Shown here: one piece after another, positions 1 to 7,557 of the stretch
Position numbering within the stretch: position 1 is the stretch's first letter
How the letters are laid out: each line of letters begins with the position of its first letter
Origin: Scatosoma sp045632265
Lineage (GTDB): Bacteria > Bacillota > Clostridia > Christensenellales > Borkfalkiaceae
Length of the DNA stretch: 21,593 nt
Direction: 5' to 3'
Assembly: GCA_045632265.1 (NCBI GenBank)
Contig: JAZQWG010000022.1
Coordinates: forward strand, 1 to 21,593
The notes under the pieces: generated by a model
Database searches by the model: none
What the model saw: the letters and a program-made list of their open reading frames with translations, nothing else
What the model was told of the DNA's origin: nothing
Made by a program: the position numbers and the translations under genes

Positions 1-214
1 AGCCGAACGTCGGATCAACTTCGTCCAACACGGGGTCAATCGCACGATGGAATTTTTCACACGTGTCCAAGTCTACGCCGCCTTCGATGTCGATGTACGC
101 CGTCAAAGCGGGTTCTTTGCCTTGCTTGAATTCGATTTCCACGATTTCAATGCCCATTTCATCAGCAATCGGTTGCAATGCGTTTTGTATTTCTTCAATC
201 GGTTTTACTTTCAT
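1..214 (-). CDS. rimP: Ribosome maturation factor RimP, N-terminal part (cut by left edge)
   Basis: The first 71 codons are visible and the rest lies beyond the left edge. RimP binds the free 30S subunit and helps its late maturation. The visible protein matches the family N-terminal domain: an opening helix (KPIEEIQNAL), the strand IEIVEIEFKQG, the YIDIEGGVDLDTCE stretch (residues about 39-52) and the following helix with LDEVDP. The start ATG at 214-212 follows an AGGGG ribosome binding site. The gene has its own promoter (290-318) and a leader hairpin (234-261) and is separated from fbp by a terminator, so it starts a new transcription unit. In Bacillota that unit normally continues with nusA, which would lie outside the window. 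The family call is firm despite the truncation. Confidence 0.93.
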   Translation of the reverse strand, partial: MKVKPIEEIQNALQPIADEMGIEIVEIEFKQGKEPALTAYIDIEGGVDLDTCEKFHRAIDPVLDEVDPTFG

Positions 215-233
215 TTTTACCCCTAATAATGCG

Positions 234-261
234 ATTGAGAGTGGCTCTCACCACTCTCAAT
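234..261 (-). promoter_or_regulatory. Perfect 11-bp hairpin in the rimP leader
   Basis: On the minus strand, ATTGAGAGTGG, a six-base loop (TGAGAG) and CCACTCTCAAT form a perfect 11-bp stem. It lies 19 bases before the rimP ATG and just 3' of the predicted transcription start. No U-run follows, so it is not an intrinsic terminator. It could be an RNA-stability element, a protein-binding leader or an attenuator of the rimP-nusA operon. The structure is seen directly; the role is inference. Confidence 0.6.
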
Positions 262-289
262 ACTCATTACTGAATTATTAAGTATCCTT

Positions 290-318
290 ATTATACCATT
301 ATCTTTTGCAAAATGCAA
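290..318 (-). promoter_or_regulatory. Sigma-A promoter of rimP
   Basis: On the minus strand, TTGCAT (318-313) and a perfect TATAAT (295-290) are separated by exactly 17 bases. Transcription would start near 283, giving a leader of about 69 bases that holds the hairpin at 234-261. The promoter lies just beyond the fbp terminator, as expected for a new operon. Confidence 0.8.
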
Positions 319-334
319 GCATTTTACGCCGATT

Positions 335-362
335 TTCTTAAAAAGGATTTATATAAAATCCT
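335..362 (-). terminator. Intrinsic terminator after fbp
   Basis: On the minus strand, AGGATTT, a five-base loop (TATAT) and AAATCCT (362-344) form a 7-bp stem followed directly by a run of Ts (343-340). The stem begins inside the fbp TAG stop codon (363-361), so there is no 3' spacer. It closes the 18-gene array, and the rimP promoter starts about 17 bases further on. The stem is short and AT-rich, so termination may be incomplete. Confidence 0.65.
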
Positions 363-2178
363 ACGCGTTATAATAATCTTTTAGCATTGCTTTCAAAACT
401 TCGATTTGTTTTTGCATTGCAACGCCTTTATCCGTTTGTTTTACCAAGATACGTTTATCAAACGTGACGAGCGTACGAACGGTGCTTTTCAAATCCGCAT
501 AGCTTTCAAGCGCCGCCGCTTGCGAGAAATCGGGCGCGTGGCAAACGAGATGTATCCCTTCCGAGTTGCTGATAAGCGTATATCCGCCTATCCCCGTCTT
601 TTCGTGGTACGCTTTAGACAACCCGCCGTCAATCGTGATATGACGACAGTTGCCACTTTCAGGCGTTTCGCCGTCCTTTACCCTAACCGGCATGTGACCG
701 TTGACGATAACCGAGTATTTGCCGTTTAACCCAAATTCCGCCAAAACTTTTAAGCAAAACTCCTCCCTTTTAACGTACTCGTAATAAGCATCCTTATTTT
801 CGATTTCCATTTGGTTTTCGAAATATTTTTTATAGACGCACATTTTATCACGACCGTACAATGGGGATTTTTTGCCGCACCAAAGATACCACATGAAATC
901 CACCGAGTATCTATCCCCCGCAGCCGCCGCACGCACCAACGCATCTAATCTATCGTACAAGTCCTTGCCCTTATATTCTTTATCCCCAACCGTCACGTAA
1001 GAAAATTCTCCGTTAGGCTCGGTCGGCACGCAGCCGTGCATAAGCAAGTTGCCGTTGAACACCTTATACATACTCCCCTTCTTCAAAAGGAATTGCACGT
1101 GTTCTTGCAAGCGCTTATTGCCCTTAAACTCGCTCGTGAGCAAATCGATAAGCGCACTTTCTTTAGGTGTGAGCGTGGAAGAAGGATACAAAATTCTATC
1201 GTCCATGCCAAATTCTTTATGGCGGGCAATCAAGGCATTTTCCAGCTTCAACTGGATAACGGTGATTGCTTTCGTCATCTTTGCCAGCAGTTCGTTTTTC
1301 TCAAAATCGCTTTCCCTACCGTACACGTCGGAAATGCGAAAAGCGGCGCAATCATCGTTGGCGTATTCTTGCAACGCAAACGCCATAAGCGGGCGCAAGT
1401 TGATGCCGTAATTTTCAATGACTTGCAAATTTCTATACGCGCAGTTGATACGGATAAGGTTGCACACGCACGCTTCGTTGCCAAAGTGCGCACCCATCCA
1501 AAGTACGTCGTGGTTGCCCCACTCGATATCCAAAGAGTGGTAGCCTTTCAATTTATCCAAGATTTTATCCGCGCCGTTTCCCCTATCGTAAATATCGCCG
1601 ACGATATGTAAATGATCCACCGCCAAACGTTGGATAAGCGAGCACATTGCGCCGATAAATTTGTGGGCGTTGCCAAGCTCGATAATCCCCGCGATAATGT
1701 TGGAATAGTATTCCGATTTCGTAATACTATGATAAGGCATATTGATAAGCTCGTCGATGATGTATTGATAATCTCTCGGCAACGATTTACGCACCTTAGA
1801 ACGAGTGTACTTTGCCGCAACGAGCTTACAAACTTCAATCAAGCGATAAAGCGTGATTTCGTAAAAACGTTCCGCCCCGTCCGTACCTTTCACCTTTTCA
1901 AGCGTTTTTTCGGGATAGTAGATAAGCGTGGCAAGTTCGTTTTTCTCTTCACAGGAAAGCGTTTCGCCAAGCGCCAAATCAATCTTCGTGCGGATAACCC
2001 CCGAAGCATTGCGCAATATGTGCAAAAACGTTTCCGATTCACCGTGCAAATCGCTTAAAAAATGTTCGGTGCCTTTCGGCAAATTCAAAATTGCACGCAT
2101 ATTGATAACTTCCGTCATCACTTCTTGCGGCGTGGAATATTGTTTTGCAAGCAAACCATATACTTCGTCGTAGCGCAT
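361..2178 (-). CDS. fbp: Fructose-1,6-bisphosphatase, class III
   Basis: It hydrolyses fructose 1,6-bisphosphate to fructose 6-phosphate, the committing step of gluconeogenesis, in the cytosol. The 605 residues belong to the class III type found mainly in Bacillota, built on a calcineurin-like metallophosphoesterase core. Metal-site motifs are visible: SDLHGE (42-47), GDIYDRG (194-200), GNHD (221-224) and the late NGHMPV near 510. The N-terminal signature ILNLPKGTEHF (30-40) is also typical. It is somewhat shorter than the roughly 640-670 residues I recall for this class, but both ends look intact. The ATG follows an AAGGGGG site. The gene sits 36 bases after the PolC-like exonuclease, with no visible promoter between, and is the last gene of the long array. 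Confidence 0.96.
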   Translation of the reverse strand: MRYDEVYGLLAKQYSTPQEVMTEVINMRAILNLPKGTEHFLSDLHGESETFLHILRNASGVIRTKIDLALGETLSCEEKNELATLIYYPEKTLEKVKGTDGAERFYEITLYRLIEVCKLVAAKYTRSKVRKSLPRDYQYIIDELINMPYHSITKSEYYSNIIAGIIELGNAHKFIGAMCSLIQRLAVDHLHIVGDIYDRGNGADKILDKLKGYHSLDIEWGNHDVLWMGAHFGNEACVCNLIRINCAYRNLQVIENYGINLRPLMAFALQEYANDDCAAFRISDVYGRESDFEKNELLAKMTKAITVIQLKLENALIARHKEFGMDDRILYPSSTLTPKESALIDLLTSEFKGNKRLQEHVQFLLKKGSMYKVFNGNLLMHGCVPTEPNGEFSYVTVGDKEYKGKDLYDRLDALVRAAAAGDRYSVDFMWYLWCGKKSPLYGRDKMCVYKKYFENQMEIENKDAYYEYVKREEFCLKVLAEFGLNGKYSVIVNGHMPVRVKDGETPESGNCRHITIDGGLSKAYHEKTGIGGYTLISNSEGIHLVCHAPDFSQAAALESYADLKSTVRTLVTFDKRILVKQTDKGVAMQKQIEVLKAMLKDYYNA

Positions 2179-2214
2179 ATTTTCCCCCTTGTCGTTTATC
2201 CTTTCAAACCCCTT

Positions 2215-3786
2215 TTAGAAGGGCAATTTACCACGTTTTTTCATCAGTTCGATAAAGATTTTCGCCGTCACGCACGCATCGTCGAAAGCGCGGTGATGGT
2301 TGAACGTAAAGCCGTAATAATCGGCAACGGAATTGAGTTTATAATTAGGCAATACGCCACGCAACAATTCTTGCGCAAGCGTAATCGTATCAAGCTGTTT
2401 ATTGTCGAACATGTACCCGTTTTGTTCGCCGTAATATTCAACGAAACGATAGTCGAACGGAATATTATGCCCCACCAAGTATGCGCCGTCCACAAACTTG
2501 AAGAAATCGGCAATCACTTGTTCGATAGCGGGCGCACCCACAAGATCTGCATCCGTAATGCCCGTCAAATTGATAATTTCCGTCGATAAACGCTCGTTGC
2601 AAGCAACGAAAGACGAGAATTTTTCCGCCAACTCGCCGTTGATAATTTTAACCGCACCGATTTCGATAATCTTGTCCATTCTACCCATGGCAGGGTTGTT
2701 GTTCAAGCCCGTCGTTTCCAAGTCGAACACGACGAACACGTTATCTTTCAAATCGTCAGGCTTATCAAAGCTGTCGAAAAAGCCCACTTGTTCAAAATCC
2801 ACGTATTCTTGCGGTTGTACGACGTGATAGAATTTAGGCACGGGTTTACTCTTCCTTGCAACGGGTACAAAGTCCGTTGGTTGCATACCGTAGTTGATTT
2901 TGCTTGCCTTAAAAGAGATATGTCCGTTGTATTCTTCATTTTCGCCGCTGATAACTATGCTGTCCCCGCTTTTGAGCGAGCGCACCTTTTCAAGCGTAGC
3001 TTTCTTAGGGAAATAGGTGGTGCGAAGCCCGCCCGTACCATCCGAAATGGACAGCGAGAAACGAGATTTTTCCACGTCTTCGCCCGTCTTTTCGTTGTGC
3101 TTGGTGTAGAATTTTTCTTCGATATGCGTCACTTTTCCGCATACGCAAAAAGGTCCCGTCATCTTCAAATGATCGGCAACGTACACCGCCGTTTTGGGCG
3201 TTTCGTCCACGCCGTCAAGCTTGACGAAATCTTCAATCGGGAAACGGCGAATTTCAAGCACTTCCGCTTCTTCCGTTTCCACTTCTTCGTCTAACAGTTC
3301 TTCCTTTATCGTTTCCCTTTCCACAATACGCACGTTGCCGTAGAACGTGCCGCAATATACACTTTGAAGATAGGCACTAACCGTATCTAAAACGCCCGAC
3401 GAAGTGAAAAGCGATTGTTCGCCCGAGGCAATTTCAAAATAGAAATGTGCACCCGAAGAAAGCATTTCAACGTCGATATGTTCCACCGACAAAAACGCCG
3501 CAGCCGCAGGAAATTTTACGCAAACGTAATCGTAAATTTTGCTTTTCAACGTTTCCTTATCGGGGGTACGTTTGATGATTTTTACCTTTGCCTTTAACCC
3601 TTCGGGCAAATATTTTTGCGTGATAGATTCCGCAAAGATAGTATCGTCATCGTTGTACGCCTTGTCCGTGATAAGAGAAAATTCTGCAATTTTATCTTTT
3701 TTGGACAGAGTGATACCGTACAAAATCGCATTTTTTAATCCATACGTTTGTCGTATTTCCGCCAAATATTCTTGCACTTTGTTCAT
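2215..3786 (-). CDS. PolC-like protein with OB fold and DEDDh 3'-5' exonuclease, no polymerase domain
   Basis: The 523 residues show three parts. Residues 1-190 are an N-terminal region resembling the PolC amino terminus, with an acidic linker (161-176). Residues about 208-297 look like an OB fold. Residues about 350-515 are a DEDDh exonuclease with all catalytic positions: D355 and E357 in FDLETTG, D445 in HNIPFD, and H498 and D503 in HRAFDDA. Full-length PolC runs NTD, OB, PHP (with the exonuclease inserted) and then the polymerase core, about 1400 residues. Here the PHP halves and polymerase core are absent: only about 50 residues join OB to exonuclease, with no PHP LHxH motif, and the protein ends soon after the last exonuclease motif. 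The ATG overlaps the ispG stop (ATGA), and the position before rimP is that of polC in Clostridia. Likely role: proofreading or repair exonuclease on DNA. It cannot polymerise DNA by itself. Confidence 0.85.
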   Translation of the reverse strand: MNKVQEYLAEIRQTYGLKNAILYGITLSKKDKIAEFSLITDKAYNDDDTIFAESITQKYLPEGLKAKVKIIKRTPDKETLKSKIYDYVCVKFPAAAAFLSVEHIDVEMLSSGAHFYFEIASGEQSLFTSSGVLDTVSAYLQSVYCGTFYGNVRIVERETIKEELLDEEVETEEAEVLEIRRFPIEDFVKLDGVDETPKTAVYVADHLKMTGPFCVCGKVTHIEEKFYTKHNEKTGEDVEKSRFSLSISDGTGGLRTTYFPKKATLEKVRSLKSGDSIVISGENEEYNGHISFKASKINYGMQPTDFVPVARKSKPVPKFYHVVQPQEYVDFEQVGFFDSFDKPDDLKDNVFVVFDLETTGLNNNPAMGRMDKIIEIGAVKIINGELAEKFSSFVACNERLSTEIINLTGITDADLVGAPAIEQVIADFFKFVDGAYLVGHNIPFDYRFVEYYGEQNGYMFDNKQLDTITLAQELLRGVLPNYKLNSVADYYGFTFNHHRAFDDACVTAKIFIELMKKRGKLPF

Positions 3787-4832
3787 TGTAGCAACGCCCT
3801 TATTTCCTTAAAAAACTCTTCTTGAGCGTTTGCCGTTTCCACTTTCTTAAACGGCTCGCCCTTCTTAAAAATCAAACAATAACCATTGCCACCCGCAATG
3901 CCTAAATCAGCGTCCTTCGCCTCGCCCGGCCCGTTGACAACGCAGCCCATAACGGCGATTTTCGCACGCTTTTTATACGGACGGACAAAGTCCGTCACTT
4001 TTTCCGCAAGCGCCATGCTTTCCCAAGCGCATCTTCCGCAAGTGGGACAAGAAACGACTTCTACGTAGTCTTCATCTATTCCACACGCACGAAGTACGTT
4101 TTGCGCCGCGTAAATTTCTTTTACGGGATCATCCGTCAAGGACACGCGAATGGTGTCGCCTATGCCGTCAAGAAGCAAACTGCCTATCCCCACCGCACTT
4201 TTTACAACGCCCATTTCCGTCGTACCCGCTTCCGTCACACCTACGTGCAAAGGATAGCTTGTTTTTTGCGCCAACAAGCGATAAGCCTTCACCGTCAAAG
4301 GCACGGAAGACGCCTTTACCGAGATAACGATGTCTTGTACGCCGAATTTTTCCAAAATTCCAACGTTATAAAGCGCGCTTTCCACCAAGGAAAACTCGTT
4401 TTTGCCATACTTTTCCAAAAAGTTCTTTTCAATACTGCCCGTATTCGCGCCTACGCGCACGGGTATATTATAGGATTTAATACAATCGGCAACGTATTTA
4501 ATTTCCTTTTCGCCACCGATATTGCCGGGGTTGATACGCACCTTATTTGCGCCGTTTTCAATGGACATAACGGCAAGCTTGGGCGAAAAATGAATATCCG
4601 CCACGAGCGGGATAGAAATTTTTTGCGTGACTTCACGAAGCGCAAGCGCATCCGCTTCGTCCAAAATAGCAACGCGAACAACGTCGCAACCCGCTTGTTG
4701 CAACGCATTTATTTGCGACAACGTCCTTTCGATATCCGCCGTTTTCGTCGTCGTCATTGATTGAATTTTTATCCGTTCGCCACCGCCGATTTTAACGCCG
4801 CCTACGGACACGATTTTCGTGTTAGTTCCCAT
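3783..4832 (-). CDS. ispG: 4-hydroxy-3-methylbut-2-en-1-yl diphosphate synthase (IspG/GcpE)
   Basis: This 4Fe-4S enzyme reductively converts methylerythritol cyclodiphosphate to HMBPP, the penultimate step of the MEP isoprenoid pathway. The 349-residue protein has the short bacterial architecture: an N-terminal TIM barrel (VRVAILDEADA, VADIHFSPKLA, NKVRINPGNIG) and a C-terminal cluster domain. Cluster ligands are visible as C262 and C265 (CPTCGRC), C297 (GCVVNGPGE) and E304. The spacing equals that recalled for the E. coli enzyme with a constant offset of eight. The ATG overlaps the 3' end of nrdR by 11 bases and follows an AAGGA site inside nrdR. The gene overlaps the PolC-like gene by four bases, so translation of all three may be coupled. 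Its presence implies isoprenoid synthesis by the MEP route. Confidence 0.97.
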   Translation of the reverse strand: MGTNTKIVSVGGVKIGGGERIKIQSMTTTKTADIERTLSQINALQQAGCDVVRVAILDEADALALREVTQKISIPLVADIHFSPKLAVMSIENGANKVRINPGNIGGEKEIKYVADCIKSYNIPVRVGANTGSIEKNFLEKYGKNEFSLVESALYNVGILEKFGVQDIVISVKASSVPLTVKAYRLLAQKTSYPLHVGVTEAGTTEMGVVKSAVGIGSLLLDGIGDTIRVSLTDDPVKEIYAAQNVLRACGIDEDYVEVVSCPTCGRCAWESMALAEKVTDFVRPYKKRAKIAVMGCVVNGPGEAKDADLGIAGGNGYCLIFKKGEPFKKVETANAQEEFFKEIRALLQ

Positions 4833-5298
4833 TTTTTTCCTTTTTATCCGCTTTCATCATTTGTTTGAGTTCCGCCATAAACGACGACAAATCCTTAAAC
4901 GAACGATATACGGAAGCGTAGCGGACGTACGATACTTCGTCCACCTTCTTCAATCTTTCCATAACCATTTCGCCTATCGCTTTCGTCGTAATTTCGCTTT
5001 CCATACTGTTGTACACTTGTTTGGAAATATCCGCAACCATTTCGTCGATTACCGACATGGGCACGGGGCGTTTTTCGCACGATTTAATGATACCATTACG
5101 TACCTTTTCCGCATTGAACGATTGTCTTGTACCGTTGTTTTTAACCACCAAAATAGGCGTCACTTCAATCGTTTCGTATGTCGTAAATCTTCTACCGCAG
5201 CCCGTACATTCTCTACGGCGACGAATCGTTCTATCATCGTCCGCCGAACGAGAGTCGATTACCTTACTATCCGTACAATCACAATACAAACATTTCAT
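4822..5298 (-). CDS. nrdR: Transcriptional repressor NrdR
   Basis: NrdR is a zinc- and nucleotide-binding repressor of ribonucleotide reductase genes that senses ATP/dATP. The 158-residue protein has the standard layout. A zinc ribbon has C3, C6, C31 and C34, followed by GRRFTTYE (35-42), and an ATP-cone domain spans about 46-136 (VVKNNGTRQSFNAEKVRNGI and onward). The C-terminal tail is lysine-rich. The ATG follows an AGAGG site, 12 bases downstream of rarA. I did not find an obvious NrdR-box pair in the intergenic DNA of this window, so its targets probably lie elsewhere. In this array it adds dNTP control alongside Dgt. Confidence 0.97.
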   Translation of the reverse strand: MKCLYCDCTDSKVIDSRSADDDRTIRRRRECTGCGRRFTTYETIEVTPILVVKNNGTRQSFNAEKVRNGIIKSCEKRPVPMSVIDEMVADISKQVYNSMESEITTKAIGEMVMERLKKVDEVSYVRYASVYRSFKDLSSFMAELKQMMKADKKEKNGN

Positions 5299-5310
5299 AG
5301 CTTAAACCTC

Positions 5311-6618
5311 TTATTTCGTCTTTCCCTTACGTTTACGGATTTCCGCAACCGTCTTTTCATACCCGTTTTCACTGGGCGTATAATACACCTTATCTTTGAG
5401 CGAATCGGGCAAATATTGCTGTTCTACGTATCCACCGAAGTTGTGCGGGTATTTGTATTTTTTGCTATTTTCCTTATCTTCCTTTCCACCGTAAGAATTG
5501 TCTTTCAAATAGGGCGGAACGGCATCGTCACGCACTTCTCTTGCATCCGCTTTCGCCGCATACATGGCATTGACCACCGAGTTGCTTTTTTCCGCTTCGC
5601 ATACGTAAATAATCGCTTGCGACAACGGAATCATCGCTTCGGGATAACCTATCTTTTCCAAAGCGTACATCGCCGAAGTTGCAATTTGCAACGCCATAGG
5701 GTCAGCCATGCCCACGTCTTCCGCCGAATGTACGACAAGCCGACGAGCAACGAGCATAGGGTCACACCCGCCTTCTATCAAGCGCATTGCATAATAGAGC
5801 GCAGCGTTTGCATCGCTACCACGAAGCGATTTACAAAACGCCGAAAGAAAATCGTAATAGCTATCCTCGTTGTAAGAAAGCGCCTTTCTTTGTATGGATT
5901 GTTCGGCATCGGAAAGAGTGATATGTACCTTTCCTTCGCTGTCGGGATCGCTTGTAAGCGAAGCAAGTTCCAACGCATTATACGCGCTGCGCAAATCCCC
6001 CGCCGCAATGCGGGCAATGTGCAAAAGCGCGTCTTCGTCCGCAACAATACCCTTTTTACCAAGCCCCTTATGGCGGTTTTTAAGCGCGTTTTTAAGCGCA
6101 CCCACGATATCCTCGTCCGTAAGGTGCTTGAACTCGAATACACGACAACGGGACACGATAGCAGGCGTCATCGCCGCATACGGGTTTTCCGTCGTTGAGC
6201 CGATAAAAATAATCGTGCCTTGTTCAATAGCAGGCAAAAGCGAATCGCTTTGCGTTTTGCTAAAACGGTGGCATTCGTCAAGCAACAAATAGGTGCGCTT
6301 GTTGAACATTTTAAGGTTATCCCTTGCCGTTTCCACCGCTTTCTTCACGTCTGCCACCCCCGCGTTTACGGCGTTGAGCTTGATAAACTCGCCGTTCGTG
6401 CGAAGAGCAATGATGTTTGCAAGCGTGGTTTTACCGCAGCCAGGAGGACCCCAAAATATGCAACTGCCCAGCCTATCCGTGGCAATCGCGCGGCGCAAAA
6501 GCGAGCCTTCCGCAACAATGTGCTTTTGCCCGATAAACTCGTCTAACGAATTTGCACGCATGCGTTCTGCCAAAGGACGTGCCGTTTCTTCATTGTGGTT
6601 AAAATCGAATAAATCCAT
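5311..6618 (-). CDS. rarA: Replication-associated recombination protein RarA (MgsA family AAA+ ATPase)
   Basis: RarA is a clamp-loader-like AAA+ ATPase that acts at stalled replication forks and interacts with SSB. The 435 residues carry Walker A GPPGCGKT (57-64), Walker B LLLDECHRF (111-119), sensor 1 GSTTENP (140-146) and an SRC arginine finger (R157). The family tetramerisation and C-terminal domains follow, including GCDPMLVARRLV and SAEDVGMADP. The N-terminal pattern PLAERMRANSLDEFIGQ is typical of RarA and separates it from RuvB and DnaX. The ATG follows AAGGG. A possible promoter with an inverted repeat lies just upstream (6638-6666), so it may have an extra start point inside the array. 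Confidence 0.95.
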   Translation of the reverse strand: MDLFDFNHNEETARPLAERMRANSLDEFIGQKHIVAEGSLLRRAIATDRLGSCIFWGPPGCGKTTLANIIALRTNGEFIKLNAVNAGVADVKKAVETARDNLKMFNKRTYLLLDECHRFSKTQSDSLLPAIEQGTIIFIGSTTENPYAAMTPAIVSRCRVFEFKHLTDEDIVGALKNALKNRHKGLGKKGIVADEDALLHIARIAAGDLRSAYNALELASLTSDPDSEGKVHITLSDAEQSIQRKALSYNEDSYYDFLSAFCKSLRGSDANAALYYAMRLIEGGCDPMLVARRLVVHSAEDVGMADPMALQIATSAMYALEKIGYPEAMIPLSQAIIYVCEAEKSNSVVNAMYAAKADAREVRDDAVPPYLKDNSYGGKEDKENSKKYKYPHNFGGYVEQQYLPDSLKDKVYYTPSENGYEKTVAEIRKRKGKTK

Positions 6619-6637
6619 ATTTACCCTTGTCTTTTTT

Positions 6638-6666
6638 ATTATACCGCTTTGGTTGTACCAAAGTTG
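6638..6666 (-). promoter_or_regulatory. Possible internal promoter with inverted repeat before rarA
   Basis: The 54-base gap between pheA and rarA contains a perfect TATAAT (6643-6638) on the minus strand. Directly upstream, CTTTGG, a five-base loop and CCAAAG (6663-6647) form a 6+6 inverted repeat that fills the would-be spacer. The hexamer 17 bases upstream (CAACTT) is a poor -35. This could be a promoter with an operator-like repeat; the lack of a T-run argues against a minus-strand terminator. Weak evidence. Confidence 0.35.
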
Positions 6667-6672
6667 TCTTTT

Positions 6673-7530
6673 TTAGTCGTTGCGGCTGTACGCACCAAGC
6701 AATTTACATTCCAAAGTGCGCCCCTTAATTTCTTCAAGCATATCTTTCACTTGCGACGAGCCGATACAGCAATCCGCTTCAATGAAGAAACGATAATCGC
6801 CCGGTCTATCCTTTACGGGACGGCTTTCAATCTTCGTCATGTTAATGCCGTACTTGGCAATTACTTGCAAAAGTTCTAACAAGCTACCAGGTTTGTGCGG
6901 ACAAACAGCGGAGAAGAATACACGTTTGCTTTCCGTCGGCAACGAGCTTTCCCCTTTCTTAATAAGCAAGAAATGGGTGTAGTTATTCTTTTCGTCCGCA
7001 ATGCTTTCTTCGCTCATGACAAAGCCGCTGCGAAGATTGACTGCATGCGCACCTGCAATCGCTGCGCTTTTCCCCGAATCGTCTTCCATGGCACGGGAAA
7101 TACCGAACGCAGTAGATTCTACGTCACGAAGGGAAGCAAACGGGATTTCACGAGTCAAGAACGCCGCGCATTGATCAAGCGCTTGGCGATGGGAATATAC
7201 TCTGCCGATATCGGAGAGTTTTACGCCTTGTTTATAAATCAATCTATGATCTACACGGAGCACTGTTTCTTTCACCGCATACAAATCTTTGGAATCTTGC
7301 AACAAATCAAGATTTTGCAAAATCCCCCCTTGCAAGCTGTTTTCAATGGGAATTGCCGCCGCATCTACACGCCCGGCGGAAACTGCCGCAAATACTTCGG
7401 GGAAGTTGCGGAAAGGGATACATTCGTCCCAGTCGTTAATCTTCTTTTCGCCCGTGGATTCGGTGGCAAGAAAGGATTGTGCCGCCAAGTGGGAATAACT
7501 ACCTTCAGGTCCTAAAAATGCTATTTTCAT
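6673..7530 (-). CDS. pheA: Prephenate dehydratase with C-terminal ACT domain
   Basis: It converts prephenate to phenylpyruvate in phenylalanine synthesis. The 285-residue monofunctional enzyme has a periplasmic-binding-fold catalytic part (1-190) with GPEGSYSH (8-14) and PIENS (61-65). An ACT regulatory domain (about 203-283) has HKPGSLLELL and IESRP (234-238), which in the family bind phenylalanine and give feedback inhibition. The usual catalytic TRF triad appears here as T185-H186-F187, a change at the arginine. No chorismate mutase is fused, so that step must be encoded elsewhere. The ATG follows AGAAGG. It lies 27 bases after DAHP synthase, pairing the first and a late step of the aromatic pathway. 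Confidence 0.95.
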   Translation of the reverse strand: MKIAFLGPEGSYSHLAAQSFLATESTGEKKINDWDECIPFRNFPEVFAAVSAGRVDAAAIPIENSLQGGILQNLDLLQDSKDLYAVKETVLRVDHRLIYKQGVKLSDIGRVYSHRQALDQCAAFLTREIPFASLRDVESTAFGISRAMEDDSGKSAAIAGAHAVNLRSGFVMSEESIADEKNNYTHFLLIKKGESSLPTESKRVFFSAVCPHKPGSLLELLQVIAKYGINMTKIESRPVKDRPGDYRFFIEADCCIGSSQVKDMLEEIKGRTLECKLLGAYSRND

Positions 7531-7557
7531 ACTGCTACCTTCTTTTATCGTTCTGTC

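Noticed and set aside
63..281. Plus-strand 72-codon frame covering the rimP start and leader hairpin
   Set aside because: It is Ser/Ile-rich, lacks a ribosome binding site and overlaps rimP, its promoter side and the hairpin.
5299..5310. NrdR box controlling nrdR or its neighbours
   Set aside because: The rarA-nrdR gap is only 12 bases and no paired box was found by eye in nearby intergenic DNA.
4819..6198. Open frame of 459 codons on the plus strand, antisense to nrdR and rarA
   Set aside because: Its product is a low-complexity mix of Arg, His, Phe and Ile, as expected from reading biased codons backwards. It has no recognisable domain, and nrdR and rarA are unmistakable on the other strand.
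7531..7557. Possible T-box or Phe attenuator for the aromatic genes
   Set aside because: The gaps before aroF (20 bases) and pheA (27 bases) are too short to hold such an element, and both genes have normal ribosome binding sites.
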